Origin: Bugula neritina | Lineage: Eukaryota; Bryozoa; Gymnolaemata; Cheilostomatida; Bugulidae | Direction of reading: 5' to 3' | Assembly (NCBI GenBank): GCA_964035545.1 | Contig: OZ037767.1 | Coordinates: forward strand, 13,015,301 to 13,079,300 | Length of the DNA: 64,000 nucleotides | In this document: one piece after another, positions 1 to 11,700 of the stretch | How the letters are laid out: each line of letters starts with the position of its first letter | How positions within the stretch are numbered: position 1 is the stretch's first letter | Notes under the pieces: generated by a model | Seen by the model: only the letters and a program-made list of their open reading frames with translations | Database searches by the model: none | What the model was told of the DNA's origin: nothing | Made by a program: the position numbers and the translations under genes

Positions 1-94
1 TGTGCTGATCATACTTTGCAGTGAATAATGTGTTAATGCAAGTTACGGCTGTACAAAACATGCAATGTAGCGTTCCTTATGTGAATCTGTTCAC

Positions 95-100
95 TTTAAT
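95..100 (-). promoter_or_regulatory. Candidate polyadenylation signal (ATTAAA)
   Basis: ATTAAA on the minus strand, about 36 nt after the proposed stop at 138-136. It is meaningful only if the 210-136 terminal exon is real; such hexamers are frequent by chance in AT-rich DNA. Confidence 0.2.
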
Positions 101-135
101 TTGGCACCTTGTATATGAAGAATAATTAATAAGTA

Positions 136-210
136 CTAGTGTAGAAACATTTTTGTAAGTTTATAGCTTGTCTTAGCTAGCTTTGATTCTAGAAATTTTA
201 AACAAGCTTC
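136..210 (-). CDS. Possible terminal exon of the mucin-like gene
   Basis: Acceptor GCTGTTATAG precedes 210, in phase 0 as needed by the donor at 460. The frame reads EACLKFLESKLAK, then TSYKLTKMFLH, then TAG (138-136). A minus-strand ATTAAA, a common polyadenylation variant, lies at 100-95, about 36 nt past the stop. The peptide is helical and basic and has no transmembrane segment, so if it is real the protein would be secreted rather than membrane-anchored. The acceptor lacks a clear pyrimidine tract and the exon is short, so chance is a serious alternative; the true next exon may lie left of the window. Confidence 0.25.
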   Translation of the reverse strand, partial: EACLKFLESKLAKTSYKLTKMFLH

Positions 211-459
211 CTATAACAGCATATTCGGTGTCAGTGAATCGGTTGTAATTGTTAGAGAGCAAATGAGTAAGAGGTTAAAATACAACAACCAACCACTGAG
301 TCAAGAAAAAGCTCTTGAACTGTCTGTCATTACACAGTCTATTTCACTATAACTATCCTCAATTAGATAATAAACAAGTTTTGATAAAAATCTAGTGCTA
401 TGAATTTTTAGATGCTCTCCGGTTTTGTCATGCTAATTTCACTAAGAAAATCTTCTCAC
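211..459 (-). other. Region between the SEA-like exon and the possible terminal exon
   Basis: AT-rich, starting GTGAGA and ending GTTATAG on the minus strand. It is an intron if the 210-136 exon is real; nothing else is seen in it. Confidence 0.3.
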
Positions 460-596
460 TTGAATAATCACAGCCAGTCTCATCTCAGCATATGCTACTG
501 TTGTTGGATCTTCAATGTCAGTGTTACAGCCACTTGGAAATGTGTAGATGATTTGTGTGCTGAACTGAACTGTGTTCACTGCGACAGCTGTATTCT
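460..596 (-). CDS. Downstream exon, possible first half of a SEA-like domain
   Basis: A strong acceptor with a T-run (CTTTTTTTGTAG) precedes 596 and a donor CAA/GTGAGA follows 460, giving 137 nt, phase 1 in and phase 0 out. After the EGF exon it reads VENTAVAVNTVQF, then a stretch rich in beta-branched residues, then CNTDIEDPTTVAYAEMRLAV and IIQ. The pattern of beta strand, Asp-Pro-(Thr/Ser), aromatic and amphipathic helix resembles the start of SEA domains, which follow EGF modules in mucins. This is a weak eye-level match; the second half and the GS cleavage motif are not visible. Immediate read-through of the donor meets a stop within six codons, which supports splicing. Confidence 0.5.
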
Positions 597-778
597 CTAC
601 AAAAAAAGAGAATATAATGCAAACACCAACGATTGTGTTGAAGCAAATGTTATAGTAATGTGTCATTTCAAGTGTAATTTCATTAGAGTCACATATTAAA
701 GTAAAATCACTTCAAGTGTAACATTCAATTGGTTGCTCTGCTACGTAATAATGTGCTGCCATTTTAAAATAAACTTAC
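597..778 (-). other. 182-nt intron between the EGF-like and SEA-like exons
   Basis: Begins GTAAGT and ends TTTTTTTGTAG on the minus strand, phase 1. The best intron in the window by splice-site quality. Confidence 0.6.
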
Positions 779-895
779 CAACACAATTGTTAGTTGATGA
801 GTCTCTAATGTAGTTGCTGTTACATTCACATACTTCAAGGAGGTTACATACTTCATTTTCCAAACAATTGTCACATGGCTTAGTGAATGGGGGCT
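779..895 (-). CDS. EGF-like exon of the mucin-like gene
   Basis: On the minus strand, acceptor TTGACTGTAG precedes 895 and a textbook donor GTTG/GTAAGT follows 779. The exon is 117 nt, phase 1 at both ends. Joined to the repeat exon it continues SIIVQ-EPPFTKPCDNC and ends NNCV. It contains six cysteines spaced C-x2-C-x5-C-x5-C-x1-C-x12-C. The x1 pair and the long last loop fit an EGF-like domain, although the usual glycine before the last cysteine is missing. EGF-like modules between a Thr/Ser-rich array and a membrane-proximal region are known in transmembrane mucins. The phase match to the giant exon and to the next exon is the main reason to place it in this gene. Confidence 0.65.
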
Positions 896-1844
896 CTACA
901 GTCAAATGAAACCGTAATAAGCAATTAAATATAAGCAATCAACAATCAACTATATTGATACAAATTATTATTTAAATATCTTTGTAATTGATAGTTTTGT
1001 AAACATTAAAAAATAAACTGGCTGAAGTTATAAAAAAACTGGCCAATTACACTTATTACTAAGTTAAACAAGACTAAGTTCGAGTACTTTTCTTCTCTTT
1101 AGTCTATACCAGGACTTAATTGATGCCGATTTTTATCTTTAATTATCTGTAACGAACTTTGCTTGCAAACAAGCTATTGTTATTTAACTAGGTAAAAAAT
1201 TATTTAAATTAATTTTTCAGGTAGAGCAAAGTTACAAAGTTTACTATGCAATTATAACTAACAGAAATGAATATAATAGTACAAGTAACAATAATGTAGA
1301 GCTGACTTTTTTATCAACTGATAAAAACTGATTGATCTATGAATTGTATAATAAGAAAATAACATTAAAAGAAGCAGTACAAACGCTACAGTCTGATAAA
1401 GAATATATATACCTTTTCTTTGTACCAAAAGATAAACAGCTATCAAGCAATGCATATTATTGTCTAATTGCTGTTAGATTCTATGTCTGAGAACTTTGAA
1501 TGTACTCGTTGAGCAATGGCCCAAAACAAAAAAAAATGTCGTAAAATATTTTTTCTCTAGTTGTGAAGTTTTAAAGTGTTGCTGCATGCTTTAATTAAAC
1601 CTGCTTCTAATGATCCTAAAACAAAAGGTTTGTGTCCGAGCTTTTTTATAAGGGCCTAAACCTCATATCAAACTGCAAGAGTAGAGCGGTTTAAACCAAT
1701 CAGCAATTGACGGTTAGATTTAAAATCAAATCAAGGCTTTCTTTATCTAAATTGATAGTATTATAACAGAAATATCCATATTTGAATGGAAGTGGGAAAT
1801 TACTTCTTCATAGTCTCAAGAAAAAAGGTTTTCCATTAATTTAG

Positions 1845-2223
1845 ACGTAATAACGCACAGACCACCACAACACTCACTACAACCACAATAACAGCTACTA
1901 CTACAACACCCACAACCACCACAACACCCACCACTACTACAACACCAACCACTACTACAACACCCACAACCACAACAACACCTACCACTACTAGAGCACC
2001 CACCACCACAACACCCACTACAACCACAACACCAACCACTACTACAACACCCACCACTACTACCACACCCACAACCACGACAACACCCTCAACCACATCG
2101 CAGACAATTAAGAAAAAGAGAAAAGCAAAAGAACACTACTGTGGAAAGACCAACAACTGCTCACCAAAACAACAAAGACATAAATCAAAATGCATCGAAC
2201 ACGTATATGTTAGTGAGATATAG
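1845..2223 (+). CDS. Possible terminal exon of a second, plus-strand Thr/Pro-rich gene (or gene fragment)
   Basis: Open from a TAA at 1837-1839 to TAG at 2221-2223. A plausible acceptor TTAATTTAG ends at 1844, and another AG at 1860 is also in frame. The peptide starts NNAQ, runs through about ten Thr5-Pro units, then STTSQT, a very basic stretch (KKKRKAK) and a tail with three cysteines (YCGKTNNC, then KSKC) ending YVSEI. AATAAA lies at 2232-2237. The function of the tail is unknown. It has no upstream partner exon that I can recognise, and it sits inside the intron of the giant gene on the opposite strand. It may be a real nested gene end, an exon inverted from a paralogue, or a dead fragment; the intact frame through the tail slightly favours something once coding. 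Confidence 0.35.
1861..2100 (+). repeat. Short inverted array of the same Thr5-Pro satellite
   Basis: Here the plus strand carries the A/C-rich sense (units such as ACCACTACTACAACACCC), so the orientation is opposite to the main array. About ten units are present, including one five-codon unit and one TTTRAP variant. Its outer edge reads more loosely (TTTTLTTTTITATTTTP), as at degenerating array ends. Confidence 0.95.
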
Positions 2224-2231
2224 TTATTGAG

Positions 2232-2237
2232 AATAAA
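2232..2237 (+). promoter_or_regulatory. Candidate polyadenylation signal (AATAAA)
   Basis: AATAAA begins 9 nt after the plus-strand stop at 2221-2223. The short spacing would need cleavage close to 2250. It fits the idea of a plus-strand 3' exon but is common by chance in this AT-rich DNA. Confidence 0.25.
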
Positions 2238-2745
2238 AAAGAAGCACATGTCCTCTATTAGGGCGAAAAACTACTGTGGTATATACATCTGTTATCCTAA
2301 TGACATCTGAAAACATATTGATATGCAAAGTGATGCACAAAAAGGGAGTAGCAATGCAAGCGAAAGAAAGTGGTAGGACAGGTAACTAAAACAAAGCTTG
2401 AATAGTTATTACTTGATGTACATTTATGCGTTCGATAGGAAACACTTGGTTTACATGAGCAAAACGGATTGCTACTATGAATGAGATCCGATTGACAAAA
2501 GCTGAGTTATGAATGAGAAAAGAACGGAGGCAAGAAGTTGTTCACAACTCGACTAGCCCAACAAGTTCAGAAAAATGATCTATAATGAAGGCTATGAAAG
2601 CAAGGTAAACACCTGATTTAGAAATGGACCATTTACACTACTTGTTGCGAAGCATAATTGTGATGAGAAAAATGAAACAAAAAGTAAAAACAAAGATAAC
2701 TAATCATAAAACCAAAAGGAATAAAAAGAAAAGTAATAAGATTAC

Positions 2746-5700
2746 CTTGAACAATTATGGATGTTGTTGCGGTTGTCGGTGTAGCGGTTGTTGGTGTTGA
2801 AGTAGTGGTGGGTGTTGTAGTAGTGGTTGGTGTTGTAGTGGTGGTGGGTGTTGTCGTGGTAGTGGGTGTTGTTGTAGTTGTGGGCGTGGTAGTAGTGGTT
2901 GGCGGTGTAGTGGTGGTGGGTGTTGTTGTGGTTGTGGGTGTTGTTGTGGTTGTGGGCGTGGTAGTAGTTGTGGGTGTTGTAGTAGTGGTTGGTGTTGCAG
3001 TAGTGGTTGGTGTTGTCGTGGTAGTGGGTGTTGTCGTGGTAGTGGGTGTTGTCGTAGTTGTGGGTGTGGTAGTAGTGGTTGTGGGTGTGGTAGTAGTGGT
3101 TGGTGTTGTAGTGGTGGTGGGTGTTGTTGTGGTTGTGGGTGTTGTTATGGTTGTGGGTGTGGTGGTAGTTGTGGGTGTTAATGTGGTTGTGGGTGTGGTA
3201 GTAGTTGTGGGTGTTGTGGTGGTTGTGGGTGTTGTAGTAGTGGTTGGTGTTGTAGTGGTGGTTGGTGTTGTAGTAGTGGTTGGTGTTGTCGTGGTAGTGG
3301 GTGTTGTCGTGGTTGTGGGTGTGGTAGTAGTGGTGGGTGTTGTAGTAGTGGTTGGTGTTGTCGTGGTTGTGGGTGTTGTTGTCGTTGTAGGTGTGGTAGT
3401 AGTTGTGGGTGTTGTAATAGTGCTTGGTGTTGTAGTAGTGGTTGGTGTTGTCGTGGTAGTGGGTGTTGTCGTGGTTGTGGGCGTGGTAGTAGTGGTTGGT
3501 GTTGTAGTGGTGGTGGGTGTTGTAGTAGTGGTTGGTGTTGTAGTAGTGGTTGGTGTTGAAGTCGTGCTGGGTGTTGTCGTGGTTGTGGGTGTTGTTGTCG
3601 TTGTAGGTGTGGTAGTAGTTGTGGGTCTTGTGGTAGTGGTTGGAGTTGTAGTAGTGGTTGGTGTTGTCGTGGTAGTGGGTGTTGTTGTGGTTGTGGGTGT
3701 GGTAGAAGTGGTTAGTGTCGTAGTGGTGGTGGGTGTTGTTGTGGTTGTGGGTGTTGTTGTGGTTGTGGGCGTGGTAGTAATTGTGGGTGTTGTAGTAGTG
3801 GTTGGTGTTGTCGTTGTAGTGGGTGTTGTCGTGGTTGTGGGCGTGGTAGTAGTGGTTGTTGTTGTAGTGGTGGTGGGGGTTGTTGTGGTTGTGGGTGTTG
3901 TCGTGGTTGTGGGTGTTGTTGTGGTTGTGGGTGTGGTAGTAGTTGTGGGTGTCGTAGTAGTGGTTGGTGTTGTAGTAGTGGTTGGTGTTGTAGTAGTGGT
4001 TGGTGTTGTAGTAGTGGTTGGTGTTGTAGTCGTGCTGGGTGTTGTGGTGGTTGTGGGTGTTGTTGTCGTTGTGGGTGTTGTTGTGGTTGTGGGTGTTGTC
4101 ATGGTTGTGGGTGTGGTAGTAGTAGTGGGTGTTGTAGTAGTGGTTGGTGTTGTAGTGGTGGTTAGTAATGTAGTGGTGGTGGGTGTTGTAGTAGTGGTTG
4201 GTGTTGTAGTGGTGGTTGGTGTTGTCGTGGTAGTGGGTGTTGTTGTGGTTGTGGGTGTGGTAGTAGTGGTTGGTGTTGTAGTGGTGGTTGGTGTTGTCGT
4301 GGTAGTGGGTGTTGTTGTGGTTGTGGGTGTTGTAGTAGTGGTTGGTGTTGTCGTGGTAGTGGGTGTTGTCGTGGTTGTGGGCGTGGTAGTAGTGGTTGGT
4401 GTTGTAGTGGTGGTGGGTGTTGTTGTGGTAGTGGGTGTTGTCGTGGTTGTGGGTGTGGTAGTAGTGGTTGGTGTTGTAGTAGTGGTGGGTGTTGTCGTGG
4501 TTGTAGGTGTTGCAGTGGTGGTGGGTGTTGTGGTTGTTGTGGGCGTCGTAGTCGTGGTAGGTGTTGTAGTAGTGGTTAAAGTCGTAGTAGTCGTGGGTGT
4601 TGTCGTGGTTGTGGGTGTGGTAGTAGTGGTGGGTGTTGTAGTAGTCGTGGGTGTTGTAGTAGTGGTTGGTGTTGTAGTGGTGGTTAGTAATGTAGTGGTG
4701 GTGGGTGTTGTAGTAGTGGTTGGTGTTGTAGTGGTGGTTGGTGTTGTAGTAGTGGTTGGTGTTGTCGTGGTAGTGGGTGTTGTCGTGGTTGTGGGTGTGG
4801 TAGTAGTGGTGGGTGTTGTAGTAGTGGTTGGTGTTGTAGTGGTGGTTAGTAATGTAGTGGTGGTGGGTGTTGTAGTAGTGGTTGGTGTTGTAGTAGTGAT
4901 TGGTGTTGTAGTGGTGGTTAGTAATGTAGTGGTGGTGGGTGTTGTAGTAGTGGTTGGTGTTGTAGTAGTGGTTGGTGTTGTCGTGGTTGTGGGTGTTGTC
5001 GTGGTAGTGGGTGTTGTCGTGGTTGTGGGCGTGGTAGTAGTGGTTGGTGTTGTAGTGGGGGTGGGTGTTGTTGTGGTTGTGGGTGTTGTTGTGGTTGTGG
5101 GTGTGGTAGTAGTTGTGGGTGTCGTAGAAGTGGTTGGTGTTGTAGTAGTGGTTGGTGTTGTAGTAGTGGTTGGTGTTGTCGTGGTTGTGGGTGTTGTTGT
5201 CGTTGTAGGTGTGGTAGTAGTTGTGGGTGTTGTAATAGTGCTTGGTGTTGTAGTAGTGGTTGGTGTTGTCGTGGTAGTGGGTGTTGTCGTGGTTGTGGGC
5301 GTGGTAGTAGTGGTTGGTGTTGTAGTGGTGGTGGGTGTTGTAGTAGTGGTTGGTGTTGTAGTAGTGGTTGGTGTTGAAGTCGTGCTGGGTGTTGTCGTGG
5401 TTGTGGGTGTTGTTGTCGTTGTAGGTGTGGTAGTAGTTGTGGGTCTTGTGGTAGTGGTTGGAGTTGTAGTAGTGGTTGGTGTTGTCGTGGTAGTGGGTGT
5501 TGTTGTGGTTGTGGGTGTGGTAGAAGTGGTTAGTGTCGTAGTGGTGGTGGGTGTTGTTGTGGTTGTGGGTGTTGTTGTGGTTGTGGGTGTTGTTGTGGTT
5601 GTGGGTGTGGTAGTAGTTGTGGGTGTTCTGGTGGTTGTGGGCGTCGTAGTTGTGGTTGGTGTTGTAGTGGTGATGGGTGTTGTTGTGGTTGTGGGTGTGG

Positions 5701-8700
5701 TAGTAGTGGTTGGTGTTGTCGTGGTAGTGGGTGTTGTGGTGGTTGGGGGTGTGGTAGTAGTGGTGGGTGTTGTAGTGGTCGTGGGTGTTGTAGTAGTGGT
5801 TAGTGTAGTAGTGGTGGTTGGTAATGTAGTGGTGGTGGGTGTTGTAGTGGTGGTTGGTGTTGTAGTAGTGGTTGGTGTTGTCGTGGTAGTGGGTGTTGTC
5901 GTGGTTGTGGGTGTCGTAGTAGTGGTTGGTGTTGTAGTAGTGGTTGGTGTTGTAGTAGTGGTTGGTGTTGTAGTAGTGGTTGGTGTTGTAGTCGTGCTGG
6001 GTGTTGTCGTGGTTGTGGATGTTGTTGTCGTTGTGGGTGTGGTAGTAGTTGTGGGTCTTGTAGTTGTGGTTGGAGTTGTAGTAGTGGTTGGTGTTGTCGT
6101 GGTAGTGGGTGTTGTCGTGGTTGTGGGTGTGGTAGTAGTGGTTGGTGTTGTAATGGTGGTTGGTGTTGTTGTGGTTGTGGGTGTTGTTGTGGTTGTGGGT
6201 GTGGTAGTGGTTGTGGGTCTTGTAGTAGTGGTTGGAGTTGTAGTAGTGGTTGGGGTGGTAGTGGTGGTTGGTGTTGTGGTAGTGGTTGGAGTTGTGGTTG
6301 TGGTTGGTGTTGTAGTAGTGGTTGGTGTTGTAGTCGTGCTGGGTCTTGTCGTGGTTGTGGGTGTTGTTGTGGTTGTAGGTGTTGTTGTGGTTGGGGGTGT
6401 TGTAGTAGTCGTGGGTGTTGTAGTAATGGTTGGTGTTGTAGTGGTGGTTAGTAATGTAGTGGTTGTGGGTGTGGTAGTAGTGGTTGTGGGTGTGGTAGTA
6501 GTGGTTGGTGTTGTAGTGGTGGTGGGTGTTGTTGTGATTGTGGGTGTTGTTGTGGTTGTGGGTGTGGTAGTAGTGGTTGGTGTTGTGGTGGTTGTGGGCG
6601 TTCTAGTCGTGGTAGGTGTTGTAGTAGTGGTTAAAGTCATAGTAGTCGTGGGTGTTGTCGTGGTTGTGGGTGTGGTAGTAGTGGTGGGTGTTGTAGTAGT
6701 CGTGGGTGTTGTAGTAGTGGTTGGTGTTGTTGTGGTGGTTGGTGTTGTAGTAGTGGTTGGTGTTGTCGTGGTAGTGGGTGTTGTTGTGGTTGTGGGTGTG
6801 GTAGTAGTGGTTGGTAGTGTAGTGATGGTGGGTGTTGTCGTGGTTGTGGGTGTTGTTGTGGTTGTGGGTGTGGTAGTAGTTGTGGGTGTTGTCATGAGAG
6901 TGGGTGTTGTGGTGGTTGTGGGTGTGGTAGTAGTGGTTGGTGTTGTCGTGGTAGTGGGTGTTGTGGTGGTTGGGGGTGTGGTAGTAGTGGTGGGTGTTGT
7001 AGTGGTCGTGGGTGTTGTAGTAGTGGTTAGTGTAGTAGTGGTGGTTGGTAATGTAGTGGTGGTGGGTGTTGTAGTGGTGGTTGGTGTTGTAGTAGTGGTT
7101 GGTGTTGTAGTCGTGCTGGGTGTTGTCGTGGTTGTGGGTGTTGTTGTCGTTGTAGGTGTGGTAGTAGTTGTGGGTCTTGTAGTAGTGGTTGGAGTTGTAG
7201 TAGTGGTCGGTGTTGTCGTGGTGGTGGGTGTTGTCGTGGTTGTGGGTGTGGTAGTAGTGGTTGGTGTTGTAGTGGTGGTGGGTGTTGTTGTGGTTGTGGG
7301 TGTTGTTGTGAATGTGGGTGTGGTAGTAGTTGTGGGTGTCGTAGTAGTGGTGGGTGTTGTCGTGGTAGTGGGTGTTGTCGTGGTTGTGGGCGTGGTAGTA
7401 GTTGTAGGTGTTGTAGTAGTGGTGGGTGTTGTTGTGGTTGTGGGTGTTGTTGTGGTTGTGGGTGTTGTAGTAGTCGTGGGTGTTGTAGTAGTGGTTGGTG
7501 TTGTAGTGGTGGTTAGTAATGTAGTGGTTGTGGGTGTGGTAGTAGTGGTTGGTGTTGTAGTGGTGGTGGGTGTTGTTGTGGTTGTGGGCGTGGTAGTAGT
7601 TGTAGGTGTTGTAGTAGTGGTGGGTGTTGTTGTGGTTGTGGGTGTTGTTGTGGTTCCGGGTGTTGTAGTAGCCGTGGGTGTTGTAGTAGTGGTTGGTGTT
7701 GTAGTGGTGGTTAGTAATGTAGTGGTTGTGGGTGTGGTAGTAGTGGTTGGTGTTGTAGTAGTGGTTGGTGTTGTTGTGGTTGTGGGTGTTGTTGTGGTTG
7801 TGGGCGTGGTAGTAGTTGTGGGTGTTGTAGTAGTGGTTGGTGTTGTCGTGGTAGTGGGTGTTGTCGTGGTTGTGGGCGTGGTAGTAGTGGTTGGTGTTGT
7901 AGTGGTGGTGGGTGTTGTCTTGGTTGTGGGTGTTGTTGTAGTTGTGGGTGTGGTAGTATTTGTGGGTGTTGTAGTAGTGGTTGGTGTGGTAGTGGTGGTT
8001 GGTGTTGTGGTAGTGGTTGGTGTTGTAGTAGTAGTTGGTGTTGTGGTTGTGGTTGGTGTTGTAGTAGTGGTTGGTGTTGTAGTCGTGCTAGGTGTTGCCG
8101 TGGTTGTGGGTGTTGTTGTGGTTGTAGGTGTGGTAGTAGTTGTGGGTGTTGTAATAGTGCTTGGTGTTGTAGTAGTAGTTGGTGTTATCGTGGTAGTGGG
8201 TGTTGTCGTGGTTGTGGGCGTGGTAGTAGTTGTTGGTGTTGTAGTGGTGGTGGGTGTTGTTGTGGTTGTGGGTGTTGTTGTGATTGTGGGTGTGATAGTA
8301 GTTGTGGGTCTTGTAGTAGTGGTTGGTGTTGTTGTGGTTGTGGGTGTTGTTGTGGTTGTGGGTGTTGTAGTAGTTGTTGGTGTTGTAGTAGTGGTTAGTG
8401 TGGTAGTGGTGGTTGGTGTTGTGGTAGTGGTTGGAGTTGTGGTTGTGGTTGGTGTTGTAGTAGTGGTTGGTGTTGTAGTCGTGCTGGGTCTTGTCGTGGT
8501 TGTGGGTGTTGTTGTGGTTGTAGGTGTGGTAGTAGTTGTGGGTGTTGTAGTAGTGGTTGGTGTTGTAGTAGTGGTTGGTGTTGTCGTGGTAGTGGGTGTT
8601 GTTGTGGTTGTGGGTGTGGTAGTAGTGGTTGGTGTTGTAGTGGTGGTGGGTGTTGTAGTAGTGGTTGGTGTTGTAGTCGTGCTGGGTGTTGTCGTGGTTG

Positions 8701-11700
8701 TGGGTGTTGTCGTGGTGGTGGGTGTTCTCGTGGTTGTGGGCGTGGTAGTAGTGGTTGGTGTTGTAGTGGTGGTGGGTGTTGTAGTTGTGGGTGTTGTTGT
8801 GGTTGTGGGTGTGGTAGTAGTTGTGGGTGTCGTAGTAGTGGTTGGTGTGGTAGTAGTTGTCGGTGTTGTAGTAGTGGTTGGTGTTGTCGTGGTAGTGGGT
8901 GTTGTAGTCGTGCTGGGTGTTGTCGTGGTTGTGGGTGTTGTTGTCGTTGTAGGTGTGGTAGTAGTTGTGGGTCTTGTAGTAGTGGTTGGAGTTGTAGTAG
9001 TGGTTGGTTTTGTCGTGGTGGTGGGTGTTGTCGTGGTTGTGGGTGTGGTAGTAGTGGTTGGTGTTGTAGTGGTGGTGGGTGTTGTTGTGGTTGTGGGTGT
9101 TGTTGTGGTTGTGGGTGTGGTAGTAGTTGTGGGTGTCGTAGTAGTGGTGGGTGTTGTCGTGGTAGTGGGTGTTGTCGTGGTTGTGGGCGTGGTAGTAGTT
9201 GTAGGTGTTGTAGTAGTGGTGGGTGTTGTTGTGGTTGTGGGTGTTGTTGTGGTTGTGGGTGTTGTAGTAGTCATGGGTGTTGTAGTAGTGGTTGGTGTTG
9301 TAGTGGTGGTTAGTAGTGTAGTGGTTGTGGGTGTGGTAGTAGTGGTTGGTGTTGTAGTGGTGGTGGGTGTTGTTGTGGTTGTGGGTGTTGTTGTGGTTGT
9401 GGGTGTGGTAGTAGTTGTGGGTGTCGTAGTAGTGGTTGGTGTGGTAGTAGTTGTCGGTGTTGCAGTAGTGGTTGGTGTTGTCGTGGTAGTGGGTGTTGTC
9501 GTGGTTGTGGGTGTTGTAGTAGTGGTTGGTGTTGTAGTGGTGGTGGGTGTTGTTGTGGTTGTGGGTGTTGTTGTGGTTGTGGGTGTTGTTGTGGTGGTGG
9601 GTGTTGTAGTAGTGGTTGGTGTTGTAGTGGTGGTTGGTGTTGTAGTAGTGGTTGGTGTTGTCGTGGTAGTGGGTGTTGTTGTGGTTGTGGGTGTGGTAGT
9701 AGTGGTTGGTGTTGTAGTGGTGGTGGGTGTTGTCGTGGTTGTGGGTGTTGTCGTGGTAGTGGGTGTTGTCGTGGTTGTGGGCGTGGTAGTAGTGGTTGGT
9801 GTTGTAGTAGTGGTTGGTGTTGTAGTAGTGGTTGGTGTTGTAGTAGTGGTTGGTGTTGTCGTGGTAGTGGGTGTTGTTGTGGTTGTGGGTGTGGTAGTAG
9901 TGGTTGGTGTTGTAGTGGTGGTGGGTGTTGTCGTGGTTGTGGGTGTTGTCGTGGTAGTGGGTGTTGTCGTGGTTGTGGGCGTGGTAGTAGTGGTTGGTGT
10001 TGTAGTAGTGGTTGGTGTTGTAGTAGTGGTTGGTGTTGTAGTAGTGGTTGGTGTTGTCGTGGTAGTGGGTGTTGTTGTGGTTGTGGGTGTGGTAGTAGTT
10101 GTGGGTGTTGTAGTGGTGGTGGGTGTTGTTGTGGTTGTGGGTGTTGTTGTGGTTGTGGGTGTGGTAGTAGTTGTGGGTGTCGTAGTAGTGGTTGGTGTTG
10201 TAGTAGTGGTTGGTGTTGTAGTAGTGGTTGGTGTTGTCGTGGTAGTGGGTGTTGTCGTGGTTGTGGGCGTGGTAGTAGTGGTTGGTAGTGTAGTGGTGGT
10301 GGGTGTTGTAGTAGTGGTTGGTGTTGTAGTAGTGGTTGGTGTTGTAGTAGTGGTTGGTGTTGTAGTCGTGCTGGGTGTTGTCGTGGTTGTGGGTGTTGTT
10401 GTCGTTGTAAGTGTGGTAGTAGTTGTGGGTCTTGTAGTAGTGGTTGGAGTTGTAGTAGTGGTTGGTGTTGTCGTGGTGGTGGGTGTTGTCGTGGTTGTGG
10501 GTGTGGTAGTAGTGGTTGGTGTTGTAGTGGTGGTGGGTGTTGTTGTGGTTGTGGGTGTTGTTGTGAATGTGGGTGTGGTAGTAGTTGTGGGTGTCGTAGT
10601 AGTGGTGGGTGTTGTCGTGGTAGTGGGTGTTGTCGTGGTTGTGGGCGTGGTAGTAGTTGTAGGTGTTGTAGTAGTGGTGGGTGTTGTTGTGGTTGTGGGT
10701 GTTGTTGTGGTTGTGGGTGTTGTAGTAGTCGTGGGTGTTGTAGTAGTGGTTGGTGTTGTAGTGGTGGTTAGTAATGTAGTGGTTGTGGGTGTGGTAGTAG
10801 TGGTTGGTGTTGTAGCGGTGGTGGGTGTTGTTGTGGTTGTGGGCGTGGTAGTAGTTGTAGGTGTTGTAGTAGTGGTGGGTGTTGTTGTGGTTGTGGGTGT
10901 TGTTGTGGTTGCGGGTGTTGTAGTAGCCGTGGGTGTTGTAGTAGTGGTTGGTGTTGTTGTGGTGGTTGGTGTTGTAGTAGTGGTTGGTGTTGTCGTGGTA
11001 GTGGGTGTTGTTGTGGTTGTGGGTGTGGTGGTAGTTGTGGGTGTTAATGTGGTTGTGGGTGTGGTAGTAGTTGTGGGTGTTGTGGTGGTTGTGGGTGTTG
11101 TAGTAGTGGTTGGTGTTGTAGTGGTGGTTGGTGTTGTAGTAGTGGTTGGTGTTGTCGTGGTAGTGGGTGTTGTCGTGGTTGTGGGTGTGGTAGTAGTGGT
11201 GGGTGTTGTAGTAGTGGTTGGTGTTGTCGTGGTTGTGGGTGTTGTTGTCGTTGTAGGTGTGGTAGTAGTTGTGGGTGTTGTAATAGTGCTTGGTGTTGTA
11301 GTAGTGGTTGGTGTTGTCGTGGTAGTGGGTGTTGTCGTGGTTGTGGGCGTGGTAGTAGTGGTTGGTGTTGTAGTGGTGGTGGGTGTTGTAGTAGTGGTTG
11401 GTGTTGTAGTAGTGGTTGGTGTTGAAGTCGTGCTGGGTGTTGTCGTGGTTGTGGGTGTTGTTGTCGTTGTAGGTGTGGTAGTAGTTGTGGGTCTTGTGGT
11501 AGTGGTTGGAGTTGTAGTAGTGGTTGGTGTTGTCGTGGTAGTGGGTGTTGTTGTGGTTGTGGGTGTGGTAGAAGTGGTTAGTGTCGTAGTGGTGGTGGGT
11601 GTTGTTGTGGTTGTGGGTGTTGTTGTGGTTGTGGGCGTGGTAGTAGTTGTGGGTGTTGTAGTAGTGGTTGGTGTTGTCGTGGTAGTGGGTGTTGTCGTGG

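Larger units (their letters stand above)
896..2745 (-). other. 1.85-kb intron between the repeat exon and the EGF exon
   Basis: Bounded on the minus strand by GTAATC (2745) and CTGTAG (896). It is AT-rich apart from the inverted satellite and tail at 1845-2223. I see no convincing minus-strand exon in 897-1843 or 2224-2745. The part next to the donor (2745-2633) is T-rich on the minus strand and would read as a hydrophobic peptide if retained. Confidence 0.5.

Noticed and set aside
412-699. Plus-strand 95-codon frame with several cysteines
   Set aside because: Overlaps the minus-strand SEA-like exon, which has strong splice sites; no domain seen on plus.
1258-1455. Minus-strand 65-codon hydrophobic frame
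   Set aside because: Composition-driven, no splice sites or motif; lies in the intron.
1836-2096. Minus-strand Val-rich frame
   Set aside because: Antisense of the inverted Thr5-Pro array, which reads sensibly on plus.
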